A stretch of DNA of 64,000 nt from Chitinophaga qingshengii. Lineage in GTDB: Bacteria > Bacteroidota > Bacteroidia > Chitinophagales > Chitinophagaceae. Position 1 is the first letter of the stretch. Each line of letters begins with the position of its first letter. The notes beneath the pieces are model-generated. The model saw nothing but the letters and a program-made list of their open reading frames with translations, was not told the origin of the DNA and searched no databases. The position numbers and the translations under genes are program-made. The stretch covers positions 62,001 through 126,000 of the forward strand of contig NZ_JACVFC010000002.1 in NCBI RefSeq assembly GCF_014529935.1, in the 5' to 3' direction. This document shows positions 34,088 to 43,840 of this stretch, one piece after another.

Positions 34088-36484
34088 TCAATCCGCCCGG
34101 AGGCTCTTCACCGGATTGGCCGCAGCTGCCCTGAATGCATGGTAACTGACGGTGAGCAAGGCTACCGCTGCTACACCGGCGCCGGTAAATACAAACACCC
34201 ACACGCTGATGCCTGTACGATAAGCAAAATGCTGCAACCAACGGTCCATGATCCACCAGGATAACGGGAACGCCAGTACGGCAGCAAACAATACCAGGCG
34301 CAGAAAATCCTGCGACAACATCTTCACAATACTACCGGAAGACGCTCCCAGCGTTTTGCGTACGCCAATCTCCCGTGTGCGCTGCGCGGCCATAAAAGCA
34401 GCCAGACCAAATAATCCGAGACAGGCGATAAACAACGCCAGCACCGTAAACATCAGGAATATTTTCTCCTGCTGCTGTTCTCCGGCATACTGTTTGGCAA
34501 AATTATCATCGAGAAACTGGTAACTGAACGGATGCGAGGCATCGAAACGCCGGTACACCTTTTCCATATAAGCTAAGGCGGCGGGGATATTTTGCGGACT
34601 AACGCGCACGTACATATTATCCTCCATTTCCGGGAATGGCGCCATCTGCATGACCAGCGGCGCAATCTTATGCTGCAGCGAATAGGTATGGAAATCCTTC
34701 ACAACCCCTACCACTACCCTTTCTGCGCGGGTACCTTTATTGTCTATCTTAAACTGCACCCGCTTACCCAGGGGATCTTTCAACTGAAACTCCTTCACCA
34801 GTGTTTCATTTACCAGCACGGCATGATAACGGTCTGCTTCGCCGGTATCTGAAAAATTACGTCCCTGTTGTAAAGCGATACCCATCGTTTTCAGGAAACC
34901 CGCATCTGCCATCAGGCTTTGGGCCAGGATAGAAGATTCGGAAATACTGCCGCTTTGTTCAAAAAAATAACCGCTGGTACCTAAATCATTACGCCCTATC
35001 GGGTTATTCACCGCTGCCACATCCCGGATCAGCGGATTGCCCAGCAGCTGTTGTTTCATAGCTGGAATATTCCTGCGGGCAGACACATCGCTGATATGGA
35101 AAGAAAGCAACTGCTCCCGGTTAAAACCCAGGTTGGTATGCATCACGTATTGCAGCTGATCATAAGCCACCAGCGTACTGGCAGTGAGCACAATGGCAAT
35201 CATAAACTGGAAGGTGACCAACCCCTTTCGGAAACCCGCATGACTACTGCCACTCAAACGCCCTTTTAAAGCACTGATCACCCGGAAACCAGACATAAAC
35301 ACCGCCGGATATATACCGGCCAGCAACCCGGTCAACAATACCAGTAAGAGGATGGCGCCGATAGTCCGGGCTACTCCAAACTGCCACAACGACAACTGCC
35401 GGTGCGCAAAATTATTGAAATACGGTAACGCCAGTACGACTAATCCCAATGCCACCACACCCGCTATCACAGTCAATAACAACGATTCTGCCATAAACAT
35501 CCGCGCTATTTCTTCACGGCCCGAGCCCATTGTTTTGCGTACGCCGATTTCCTTCACCCGGCTGGTGGCCCGTGCGGTGGACAGGTTCATATAGTTGATA
35601 CAGGCTATCATCAATATCAATAAGCCGGTAAACAGGAACACATATACGTAGAGAACGTTACCATTCGATCCCATCTCATAACCCAGGTGCGAGTGCAGAT
35701 GGATCGACGGGAGCGGCTGCAACGTCATGTTGTAGGTTACCTCACCCATGTGGGGTTTTACATACCGTTCTCCGAATTGCGGCAGTTTTTTTTCCAGCGC
35801 TTTTACGTTTGCCCCTTGCCGTAATAACAAATACGTATATACGTCAAAATTCTGCCAGCCATCGGCGTTATAGTTAGCGGGCAATACACGCACCGCACTA
35901 AAAGCAAAGTGAGAGTTGGAAGGTACGTCTTCGAGGATGCCGGTTACCTGGAACACCAGCGAACTGTCCTCTGTGCGGATCATTTTCCCCATGGCATCCA
36001 GGGGATTACCAAATATCTTTGCCGCCAGTGACCTGGTCAGCAATAAAGCGTTGGGCTGCTCCAGACAGTGTTTTGCATCTCCTGCTGCCAGCGGAAAAGG
36101 AAGTACTTTCAATAGCGTACTATCTGCAAAAATGATATCTTCTACCTGCATCTTTTTCCCACCATATTCCAGCAGGCTGCCACCATCGGGTAAGATGCGC
36201 GTCACTTCTTCTATTTCGGGATAATCTTTTTTAAGCGGTGCAGCAAAAGGCGCAGAAGTAGTGGCTACATTCAGGCTGCCGCCGGCCCAGCTGGCATTAT
36301 TTACAGCACGATATACCCGGTCTTTATTGGTGAAAAAGTTTTCATAGCTGGTTTCTCCCAATACATACAACAACAGCAGCCAGCAGGTAGCCAGTCCAAT
36401 TGCCAGTCCGGCAATATTGATCAGCGTGTAATACTTATGCCTGGTCAGATTACGCCAGGCGATCAATAAATAATTCCTGAACAT
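34088..36484 (-). CDS. ABC transporter permease, FtsX/MacB type
   Basis: From ATG 36484 the protein has 798 residues: MFRNYLLIAWRNLTRHKYYT is the standard start of the MacB_PCD/FtsX permease family in Bacteroidota. It has a first periplasmic core domain (about 45-240), a block of three TM segments (about 285-410), a second TM (about 425-445) with a second periplasmic domain, and a terminal three-TM FtsX block with EIGVRKTLGAS. This is a duplicated FtsX unit in one chain. No ATP-binding gene lies next to it, so the ATPase must be encoded elsewhere. Relatives use ATP hydrolysis in the cytoplasm to move periplasmic parts, often for export of peptides or lipoproteins. The frame extends to 36508, but 36484 fits the family. 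Confidence 0.9.
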   Translation of the reverse strand: MFRNYLLIAWRNLTRHKYYTLINIAGLAIGLATCWLLLLYVLGETSYENFFTNKDRVYRAVNNASWAGGSLNVATTSAPFAAPLKKDYPEIEEVTRILPDGGSLLEYGGKKMQVEDIIFADSTLLKVLPFPLAAGDAKHCLEQPNALLLTRSLAAKIFGNPLDAMGKMIRTEDSSLVFQVTGILEDVPSNSHFAFSAVRVLPANYNADGWQNFDVYTYLLLRQGANVKALEKKLPQFGERYVKPHMGEVTYNMTLQPLPSIHLHSHLGYEMGSNGNVLYVYVFLFTGLLILMIACINYMNLSTARATSRVKEIGVRKTMGSGREEIARMFMAESLLLTVIAGVVALGLVVLALPYFNNFAHRQLSLWQFGVARTIGAILLLVLLTGLLAGIYPAVFMSGFRVISALKGRLSGSSHAGFRKGLVTFQFMIAIVLTASTLVAYDQLQYVMHTNLGFNREQLLSFHISDVSARRNIPAMKQQLLGNPLIRDVAAVNNPIGRNDLGTSGYFFEQSGSISESSILAQSLMADAGFLKTMGIALQQGRNFSDTGEADRYHAVLVNETLVKEFQLKDPLGKRVQFKIDNKGTRAERVVVGVVKDFHTYSLQHKIAPLVMQMAPFPEMEDNMYVRVSPQNIPAALAYMEKVYRRFDASHPFSYQFLDDNFAKQYAGEQQQEKIFLMFTVLALFIACLGLFGLAAFMAAQRTREIGVRKTLGASSGSIVKMLSQDFLRLVLFAAVLAFPLSWWIMDRWLQHFAYRTGISVWVFVFTGAGVAAVALLTVSYHAFRAAAANPVKSLRAD

Positions 36485-36560
36485 GTGGTTACAGTTTAGG
36501 GTAAACATACCTTCACCTCATCCCGACGAATAAACATGCCACGCAGCGCCTGCTATAAAA

Positions 36561-36605
36561 AGAAAGGACATATGCATAACAAAAAATATACACATGTCCG
36601 TTTCT
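36561..36605 (-). terminator. Probable terminator of the helicase-nuclease gene
   Basis: An imperfect stem (36561-36574 with 36591-36605, one bulged G and one mismatch) has a 16-nt loop. On the minus strand it is followed by TTTTATAGC, 18 bp past the stop at 36624. Confidence 0.45.
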
Positions 36606-36623
36606 GATACACTCGTTGTTCGG

Positions 36624-39600
36624 TTATGCCTTTAGCAGATCGCCTTCCACCTGCACTACCTGGTTGGCGACGTTGATATCTATTGCTTTCAGGATCTCTT
36701 CTTTCATTTCTTCCGTCACCCGGCTATAGCCAAACAGTTTTGCGATAAAAGGCACCGCATCCTCCCGTTGTATGGCGATAGCGTCTTTAACTACTTTCTC
36801 CAATGCGGCCCCTATTTCTTCTACCGAAATATAACCGATTTTACGGGCAGCAGGCGGCAACAGGCTGCGATTACGTACCACCGGCTCTGGCAGGGCAGTG
36901 TGCCATAAAAACTGCCCTTTTATCTTGATACGTTTGCTGGCATCCGAATGCCTTACAGCATGCCGCAGTATCTCCCGTATGCGTGGGCCTACCCGCGTAA
37001 TACCCGCTGCCTCCACCATACGGCGGGCCACTTCGTCGAAGTGTACCGGGCTTTCTATATTCACCACCTGCTCTATCCAGTCGCATAAACTGCCAATAGG
37101 CGTGGCATGAAATTCCTGGTCCCGGATTTCTTCCGGCAGCACGGCTACTTCATACAACTGCGTTTCATCGGTATCTTCGACGACCACCTCTCTTTTTAAT
37201 GTTGGCGGGGCAGGCGGTATTTCTTCCTTCACTTCATCATCGATAGCCAACGCCGCTTTCGCCGCTTCGATGGCTGTTATCAGCCGCTCCAGTTCTTTAG
37301 CCGGATTACGGAACCAGTCCGTACTCCAGATCCGGTGTATCTTCCAGCCGATAGCTTCCAGCATCTGCTGCCGCAACCGGTCACGGTCACGCGCGGAGCG
37401 GGCAGAATGATAGGCCGCGCCGTCACATTCAATACCGAGTATATAACGTCCGGGATTATCCGGGTCCACAATAGCCATGTCGATATAAAATCCACGGGAA
37501 CCTACCTGCTTCCGCACAATGTATCCTTTCTCTTCCAGCTTGGCAGCTACGTTCTCTTCAAAAGGACTATCGGCCGGCAATCCGGTTTCCACCGTCATAT
37601 TGAGCCGTCCGTGCTGAGCATAGTACAGGAAGTTTTTCAACGCAGCAATACCCTGGCTTTGTGTCCGGTTCAGATCTATATCATCGGCGGTAAGGTTGGT
37701 AAACACCTCACAGCGCAATTTTGCACGGGTAATCAGTACGTTGAGCCGGCGTTCGCCGCCTTCGTTGTTGAGCGGACCGAAAGACATCGCCACATAACCT
37801 TCCTCCGTACGGCCGTAACCGATAGAAATAAAAATGACGTCTCTTTCATCACCCTGCACGTTTTCCAGGTTCTTCACAAAAAACGGCTCATCGGCATGCT
37901 GACGGAAAAAGGATTCCAGCTCAGGATTATTGCGGCGCCGCGTTTCCAGCGCTACCGTAATAGCTTCCCGCTGGGAGGTGCTGAAAGCCACCACTCCCAG
38001 GCTCAAACCCGGATGACGGCGCGCATGCTCCATCACCGCATCTGCCACCGTTTCCGCTTCTTTAGGATTGGAGCGGGTTTTACCACGGTCGTACGCGGTT
38101 TCCGGCAGATGGTGAAACACCAGGCCGCGGCTGTCTTTGGAACCGGGGCTGGGGAATATCACCAGTTTGTTATCATAAAATTCATGGTTGGACAACGTGA
38201 TCAACGATTCATGGCGGCTACGGTAATGCCAGCGCAACATACGTTGCGGCGCACCTTGCGCATCACACAAACCGAGGATGCTCTGCATATCGGCGGTTAC
38301 GTTCTCTTCGTCTTCCACTTCTTTCGTCAGCGTATCAAAGAAACTGGTAGGCGGTAACTGTTTGGTATCACCCACTACCACCAGCTGTTTACCACGCAAC
38401 ACCGCGCCCAGCGCTTCTACCGGCCTCACCTGGCTGGCTTCGTCAAAGATCACCAGGTCGAACTCCAGCGCCCCCGGCGGCAGGAAATTGGCGATAGACA
38501 AAGGACTCATCATAAACACCGGTTTAATGGCCTGAATAGCCAGCCCCGCTTCCTTCATCAGTTTCCGCACCGGCATATGCCGTGCTTTTTTGTTGAATTC
38601 TGTGCGGATAATATTTACCTGGCCGCCAGCCTCCATACGCGGTAGTTGTTCCCAGTGGCTCAGCGCGGCACGGGCACGGTTATACTGTAAGTTCATGGCA
38701 TCGAGGCGGCGGAATTGTTGTACCAGTTCCTCATGCCCGGCCCTGTCGAAACGACGCAACGCAGGATGCGCTTTCACGGCGGATTCCAACAGGTATTCGT
38801 ACCATGTTTTCTGTAATACCGTCTTCAGCAGGCGCGCCGCTTCCGGCCAGTCCGCCGACGGCGTGATCAGGCAGGATAAATTTTCCTGTGCAGCCGTATC
38901 CCTGATATTGTTCCAGGCAATGGTATGGTGTATTTCCGGTAACCGGTCTTTCCACATAGCCAGTTGTTGCGCTGTAGCGGTAAAAGCCGCCGGCCACTGA
39001 TGGTCCGGCATATCCAGTTGTTGTAATACACCGGCTTGTAACGCACCTGTTTTATCGCAGGCCTGCTGTAATGCATCGCGGTCAGCCGCTGCTACCGCAG
39101 GGTCTATGTTTTTATGCAGACAGTCCAGCACGGCTTCCGGGCAGGTACCGGCAGCGATGCGTTTATGCATGTCCGTTATATAGGCAGTAGCCGTGTCCAG
39201 CGCATCCCAGTCGGTTTGATGTTTTTGCCAGCGCGGACCAAACAGGTCACGGGCCAGTGCGGCATGTTCCTGTAACAAAGCATCATGACGGCGATACTCC
39301 ATGATACCGTCCACATATTGCAATTTTTCGTCGTTATCTTTTGGCAATGCGCCCTTACAGAGGGCGGCCAGTTGTTTATTACTGCGGTTATAGCTGCCGA
39401 TCAGGAACTTGTACCACCTGGTGCCATGTGCCAGTAAGTTTTGGCGCACCTCCATCAGGTCCTGGGAAAAAGCTTCCGGTATCAGTACATCCTGGTAAGC
39501 CGTATGAATAGCCGTCAAACGGCGGCCGGCTTCCAGCCAGGAAAGGATATCCTGCTGTTGCAGCAACCAGGCTTTACTGCCGGTATTCAATCCGTTGAGG

Positions 39601-41258
39601 TCCGGTTGTTGCGACAGTAAATCGCAGATATGTATCAGTTGTTGCGTAGCTGATATATCAGGTGGTATCTCGAGTCCCATTTTTCCGGCAATGCGGGCAA
39701 CGGCATCCTGTAATTCCTGTAATGCGGCCATCGTTTCCTGCAGTTGTTTTTGCAACGCTTCCTGCTGATGCGGCAGCAGCACGGTCAACCGGCTGCCCAG
39801 GAACAACAGTTGAGCAGGCATACCCGCTTCGCTCAAACAGGCCTGTATACGTTGAGCCATGGCCGTAGCCTTGTTCATAGCCGCAGTATCCCAGGAAGCC
39901 ATGTCCGGCGGGGTGATGGCCGGCAACGTTTTACCCGCCACGGCTTCGTTTATACGTAACAGGTAGCCAGTGAGCCGATGCACCGAAAGACCGCTCTGTC
40001 CTACCGGTTCATTGATCGCCTCACAATATTCATTCAGCTCCTGCCGGTGTGTATTGAGCAGCAATACTTCTTCCCGTAACTTTTGCACGGAAGGGCGGCC
40101 CAGTTCCAGCACCCGGCGCAGTTCCTGGTGTAATTCTTTTTTATTGGCTTTATGGCTGTGCAGTTCCAGGCAGGCTTCTCCCAGCTGAATGTTATCCAGC
40201 CGGCGTTTTACCACTTCCAGCGCGGCCATTTTCTCTGCTACGAACAACACTTTTTTTCCACGCCCTACCGCATCGGCAATGATGTTGGTGATGGTCTGTG
40301 ATTTACCGGTGCCCGGCGGGCCCTGTATCACCAGGTGTTTGCCTTCCTGTACGGCCAGCATGGCCAGTATCTGCGAACTATCCGCATCTACTACCTGGAA
40401 TAGTTCATCGGCACGGGGTTCGTTGTCAATAAAAGCATCTTCCGCAATACCGGGTTGATTATCGGAAAAACCGCCGCCAAACAGGCTGTTGATGACGGGA
40501 TGGTTCAGCGGTCCGTTTTCTTCCGGCCAGTTAGCGGCATCCAGATCGTTATAGATCATGAATTTCCCGAAAGAGAAGAAACCCAGCTCTATGGCGTCGG
40601 GCTCCACTTTCCAGCCGGGCATGCCTTCAATGGCGGCAGCTACGGCTTTAAAATATTCATCGATATCAAAATCCTCTGTCTCCGGTAGTTCGGGCAGCCC
40701 TATGTTAAAATCGGCTTTCATTTTCGCTTCCAGCGAAATGTTGCCCTCCACTTCTTCCTGGGTATATTTCAAACGGAAACGTTCCCGGATATCCGAACGG
40801 TCCAGTTGCACCGGCACCAGCACCAGGGGCGCCAGCCGGGCTTCTGTACTGCCGGCTTCGCACCATTGCAGCATCCCGAGCGACAGGTACAGGATATTAA
40901 AACCCTGTTCTTCTATGCTCATCCTGGCGGCATAGTAGGTGTTGAGCAAACGGGTATGCAGGTTCAGTTGCGATTCGTTGGTCTGTAGCCGGGTATCGTG
41001 CACGGCATCTTTACCGGTGGCAGCGGGCTGCTCCTGGTACACCACCTCGGGCTGTCCGGCTTTTTTATCCGGACGGTCGAGGAACGTCAGTGTTTTATTT
41101 TCCTTTACCAGCAACCCGTAAACGGCTGCGGAAACTTCGTCGACAATGTGTAACCCTTTGCTGGCAGATAACTTGTAGTTTAAAAGGGGATTTTTCAGTC
41201 CCAGATCCAGCAGCTCTTTTCGGGATGACTCCAGTCTGGTCAATATGGATGCAATCAT
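36624..41258 (-). CDS. DUF4011 - superfamily 1 helicase - Vsr-like nuclease - DUF3320 protein
   Basis: From ATG 41258 the protein has 1544 residues. A DUF4011 domain comes first (RLESSRKELLDLGLKNPLLN at residues about 8-27). The helicase core has Walker A GPPGTGKSQT (about 312-321), the DEAS box VIFDEASQ (about 936), VVVGDTKQLPP, and C-terminal motifs VQGDERDVIFISIGYG and RRLNVLITRAK. A Vsr/DUF559-like PD-(D/E)xK domain follows (about 1240-1305) with FYIDMAIVD and IECDGAAYH, then DUF3320 (about 1390-1440). This order is that of single-gene helicase-nuclease antiphage proteins (DUF4011-helicase-Vsr, sometimes called Hhe). A longer frame to 41456 overlaps the divergent promoter and lacks family similarity. 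A defence role is inferred, not shown. Confidence 0.88.
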   Translation of the reverse strand: MIASILTRLESSRKELLDLGLKNPLLNYKLSASKGLHIVDEVSAAVYGLLVKENKTLTFLDRPDKKAGQPEVVYQEQPAATGKDAVHDTRLQTNESQLNLHTRLLNTYYAARMSIEEQGFNILYLSLGMLQWCEAGSTEARLAPLVLVPVQLDRSDIRERFRLKYTQEEVEGNISLEAKMKADFNIGLPELPETEDFDIDEYFKAVAAAIEGMPGWKVEPDAIELGFFSFGKFMIYNDLDAANWPEENGPLNHPVINSLFGGGFSDNQPGIAEDAFIDNEPRADELFQVVDADSSQILAMLAVQEGKHLVIQGPPGTGKSQTITNIIADAVGRGKKVLFVAEKMAALEVVKRRLDNIQLGEACLELHSHKANKKELHQELRRVLELGRPSVQKLREEVLLLNTHRQELNEYCEAINEPVGQSGLSVHRLTGYLLRINEAVAGKTLPAITPPDMASWDTAAMNKATAMAQRIQACLSEAGMPAQLLFLGSRLTVLLPHQQEALQKQLQETMAALQELQDAVARIAGKMGLEIPPDISATQQLIHICDLLSQQPDLNGLNTGSKAWLLQQQDILSWLEAGRRLTAIHTAYQDVLIPEAFSQDLMEVRQNLLAHGTRWYKFLIGSYNRSNKQLAALCKGALPKDNDEKLQYVDGIMEYRRHDALLQEHAALARDLFGPRWQKHQTDWDALDTATAYITDMHKRIAAGTCPEAVLDCLHKNIDPAVAAADRDALQQACDKTGALQAGVLQQLDMPDHQWPAAFTATAQQLAMWKDRLPEIHHTIAWNNIRDTAAQENLSCLITPSADWPEAARLLKTVLQKTWYEYLLESAVKAHPALRRFDRAGHEELVQQFRRLDAMNLQYNRARAALSHWEQLPRMEAGGQVNIIRTEFNKKARHMPVRKLMKEAGLAIQAIKPVFMMSPLSIANFLPPGALEFDLVIFDEASQVRPVEALGAVLRGKQLVVVGDTKQLPPTSFFDTLTKEVEDEENVTADMQSILGLCDAQGAPQRMLRWHYRSRHESLITLSNHEFYDNKLVIFPSPGSKDSRGLVFHHLPETAYDRGKTRSNPKEAETVADAVMEHARRHPGLSLGVVAFSTSQREAITVALETRRRNNPELESFFRQHADEPFFVKNLENVQGDERDVIFISIGYGRTEEGYVAMSFGPLNNEGGERRLNVLITRAKLRCEVFTNLTADDIDLNRTQSQGIAALKNFLYYAQHGRLNMTVETGLPADSPFEENVAAKLEEKGYIVRKQVGSRGFYIDMAIVDPDNPGRYILGIECDGAAYHSARSARDRDRLRQQMLEAIGWKIHRIWSTDWFRNPAKELERLITAIEAAKAALAIDDEVKEEIPPAPPTLKREVVVEDTDETQLYEVAVLPEEIRDQEFHATPIGSLCDWIEQVVNIESPVHFDEVARRMVEAAGITRVGPRIREILRHAVRHSDASKRIKIKGQFLWHTALPEPVVRNRSLLPPAARKIGYISVEEIGAALEKVVKDAIAIQREDAVPFIAKLFGYSRVTEEMKEEILKAIDINVANQVVQVEGDLLKA

Positions 41259-41285
41259 AATTAGCCTGGCAAAATATAAACGTTG

Positions 41286-41293
41286 CAAATATA
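41286..41293 (-). promoter_or_regulatory. Probable -7 box of the helicase-nuclease gene
   Basis: The minus strand reads TATATTTG, an exact TAnnTTTG, 27 nt before the ATG at 41258. No TTG is found 19 nt upstream. It shares the 189-bp divergent region with the promoter of the MoxR cassette. Confidence 0.4.
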
Positions 41294-41390
41294 CTCCTAT
41301 TAACGGTGCACCCGAGGAAATATTTGATGATAACAAGATATAGTGAAGAAGCCCTTTCAGCAAAGATCCTGCCTGAAAATACATCCTTCC

Positions 41391-41420
41391 TTGGCGCATT
41401 AACTTTTTTATTATACTTTG
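41391..41420 (+). promoter_or_regulatory. Promoter of the metallopeptidase-MoxR-LRR operon
   Basis: TTG (41391-41393) is followed after exactly 19 nt by ATACTTTG (41413-41420), close to TAnnTTTG (TTTG half exact). The ATG at 41448 is 28 nt downstream. A TTG start at 41418 sits inside the -7 box and is therefore rejected. Confidence 0.5.
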
Positions 41421-41447
41421 CTGCTGCAAAAATACCCCGCCGAAGTC

Positions 41448-42674
41448 ATGGACCATCGAAGAATACTGGAAGAAGTTACCCGGACCAGCATCGACCTACT
41501 GATGCAGGAACCTTTTTATTCCCATTTTTTTGCAGCGATCAATAAAGAAGTCACCAGCCCGGATTCAGATATCAGCACCATGGCTGTAGGCCTGCGTGAG
41601 AGAGGACATACCCTGTATATCAACCCGGAATTCTGGGACAATTTTTTTAAAGATAAGCGGCACCGTTATGGCGTGGTAAAACATGAAGTATTGCACATCG
41701 TCTTCAAACATACGCTGGTGAATGATCCGCTGGCCGACCGCCTGCTGGTCAACATTGCCATGGATATTGTCGTCAATCAATACATCGACCGCTCGCAGCT
41801 GCCGGACGAATCCGTTTTCCTGGAAGGTTTTCCGGAACTGGAACTGGAGAAAGACCAGACCTGGCAATACTATTACGCCAAACTGAAACACCTGAAAGAC
41901 AACGCTGGCACGCTGTTTAAAGACTCCGCCTCCGCCGCCATGCTGGCAGCTATCACGGAAGCCTCCCATGGCATGGAACGCCATCGCCGCTGGCGGGAGA
42001 TCTACAACCGCCTGCAGCTGGAAAAAGACCTGACCAGCGCAGAAATAGATAATCTCATCGGCATTGCACGGTCACGTACCAACGAAAAAACATATGGCAA
42101 GCTGCCCGGCGCTATCCGGTCCTACCTGGAATCTATCCTGCTGAAAAGCAAACCACTGGTAGACTGGCGCCGGGTGATCCGCCTGTTTTCCGAAAGCAGC
42201 AGCAAAACAAAAGTGCGCAATACACTCAAACGCCCGTCCAGACGCTTTGGCACCAATCCCGGTATTAAAATCCGGAAACAGAAAAAACTGCTGATCGCGG
42301 TAGATACTTCCGGCAGCGTAGGTGGCAATGATCTGGCCTCTTTTTTTAATGAAGTACATCATATCTGGCGCCAGGGCGCCGAAATACGGATACTCGAATG
42401 CGATGCCGCCGTACAACGGACCTACAGCTACAAAGGCACGCCACCCGAATTTGTATTGGGCCGCGGCGGTACCGATTTTAATCCGCCGATTCATTATGGC
42501 AACGATACCTTCCGCCCCGATGGACTGATCTATTTCACGGACGGATATGCACCACCACCAGATGCGACGCCCAGGTTCCCGCTTTTATGGGTCATCAGCA
42601 CCGACGGCATAACCGCTGATTCCGCCGAATTCCGGCAGCTGCCGGGCAGAAAAGCCAAACTGATAGCATACTGA
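41448..42674 (+). CDS. DUF2201-type protein: zinc metallopeptidase-like domain plus VWA-like domain
   Basis: The 408-residue protein has an N-terminal metallopeptidase-like domain with HEVLH at 79-83 (VVKHEVLHIVFKHT), then a Lys/Arg-rich helical linker. The C-terminal VWA-like domain (about 278-408) has the MIDAS sequence DTSGS at 286-290, a GGTDF threonine and a later FTDGYAPP aspartate. This is the DUF2201_N/DUF2201 architecture. Such proteins are regularly encoded beside MoxR-type AAA ATPases, which are thought to remodel the VWA partner or its client. Cytoplasmic. It is the first gene of a tight three-gene operon. The start at 41448 is chosen because the only upstream option is a TTG inside the promoter. 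Confidence 0.87.
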   Translation: MDHRRILEEVTRTSIDLLMQEPFYSHFFAAINKEVTSPDSDISTMAVGLRERGHTLYINPEFWDNFFKDKRHRYGVVKHEVLHIVFKHTLVNDPLADRLLVNIAMDIVVNQYIDRSQLPDESVFLEGFPELELEKDQTWQYYYAKLKHLKDNAGTLFKDSASAAMLAAITEASHGMERHRRWREIYNRLQLEKDLTSAEIDNLIGIARSRTNEKTYGKLPGAIRSYLESILLKSKPLVDWRRVIRLFSESSSKTKVRNTLKRPSRRFGTNPGIKIRKQKKLLIAVDTSGSVGGNDLASFFNEVHHIWRQGAEIRILECDAAVQRTYSYKGTPPEFVLGRGGTDFNPPIHYGNDTFRPDGLIYFTDGYAPPPDATPRFPLLWVISTDGITADSAEFRQLPGRKAKLIAY

Positions 42675-42699
42675 ATATATACCGACTCAGAAAAATATT

Positions 42700-43836
42700 A
42701 TGACAACAACGAAAACACTGCAATTCAACTACATCACCTACGGAACAAAAGTAAATGCCCAACAGGTGGAGAAAATGCTGGAACATGTAACCCATCAGCA
42801 TTTTGACAACCCCGAACATGCCGGTAAACGCAGACCTACCCCCGTTTGTATCTGGGGTTTGCATGGCATTGGTAAAACAGAAATGGTGCGCGACTTTGCC
42901 CTGCGCAAAGGATATCAGTTCACCTATATTGCCCCCGCACAGTTTGAAGAAATGGGCGATCTCTTAGGGATGCCTAAAATAGCCCAGCAACAGGATAATG
43001 CCGCCACCTTGTTTGTTGCGCCCGACTGGGTACCCAAACAGGCCGGCCCCGGCATCTTCCTGATCGATGACGTGAACCGTGCCGATGACCGTATCCTTCG
43101 TGGTATCATGCAGCTGTTGCAGAACTACGAACTTATCAGCTGGCGCTTCCCCGAAGGCTGGATCATTGTACTCACCGCCAATCCTGACGGCGGCGACTAT
43201 TCCGTATCTACTATGGACGACGCCATGCTCACCCGCATGATGCATGTGACCATGGAGTTTGATGTAAAAACCTGGGCACGCTGGGCAGAAGGCGCCGGCA
43301 TTGACTCCCGTGGTATCGACTTCATTCTCTCCTATCCGGAAGTGGTGACCGGCGCCCGTACCACACCACGCTCACTGGTACAGTTTTTCCAATCCCTCGA
43401 AACGATTTCCGATTTGCGCGCCAACCTCGACCTGGTAAAAATGCTGGGAGACGGTTGTCTGGATGAAGCCACCACCACCGCTTTTATCACGTTCGTGAAT
43501 ATGGACATGGATAAACTCATCGAGCCACACGATATTATCCACGCGCCTAACTTCCAGATCATGGAAGCGCAAATAAAAGGGCTGGTAGATGGTAAAACCA
43601 AACGCATGGACATCCTCTCCGTGATGATGACCAGGCTGACCAACTACCTGCTTTATATGAAAGAAGAGCTCAACGATAAATCTTTCGCCAACCTGAAAGC
43701 CTTTATATTACTGGATTTCATCCCGAACGATCTGCGACTGTCTATGGCGCAGGACCTCGTTAACGCTTCCAGCAAAAGCCTGAAAAAACTGTATAGCATA
43801 CCTGAAGTAGCCAAACTGCTGCTCACCAAAATGTAA
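42700..43836 (+). CDS. MoxR-like AAA+ ATPase
   Basis: The 378-residue AAA+ ATPase has Walker A GLHGIGKT (53-60), Walker B IFLIDD (119-124) followed by VNRAD, sensor 1 TANPDGG (159-165) and an arginine-finger-like MDDAMLTRM (172-180). The EEMGDLLGMP loop is typical of the MoxR branch. It probably forms a hexameric ring that acts on the VWA/metallopeptidase protein encoded 25 bp upstream. The C-terminal part is helical and includes the usual lid. Its stop is 4 bp from the ATG of the LRR gene, so all three are co-transcribed and probably made in set amounts. Confidence 0.92.
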   Translation: MTTTKTLQFNYITYGTKVNAQQVEKMLEHVTHQHFDNPEHAGKRRPTPVCIWGLHGIGKTEMVRDFALRKGYQFTYIAPAQFEEMGDLLGMPKIAQQQDNAATLFVAPDWVPKQAGPGIFLIDDVNRADDRILRGIMQLLQNYELISWRFPEGWIIVLTANPDGGDYSVSTMDDAMLTRMMHVTMEFDVKTWARWAEGAGIDSRGIDFILSYPEVVTGARTTPRSLVQFFQSLETISDLRANLDLVKMLGDGCLDEATTTAFITFVNMDMDKLIEPHDIIHAPNFQIMEAQIKGLVDGKTKRMDILSVMMTRLTNYLLYMKEELNDKSFANLKAFILLDFIPNDLRLSMAQDLVNASSKSLKKLYSIPEVAKLLLTKM

Positions 43837-43840
43837 TGTC

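Noticed and set aside
41418..41447. TTG start for the metallopeptidase/VWA gene
   Set aside because: The TTG lies inside the -7 box of the promoter TTG-N19-ATACTTTG; the ATG at 41448 is preferred.
41259..41456. N-terminal extension of the helicase to 41456
   Set aside because: It would cover the divergent promoter region and both -7 boxes, and the DUF4011 domain begins just after the ATG at 41258.
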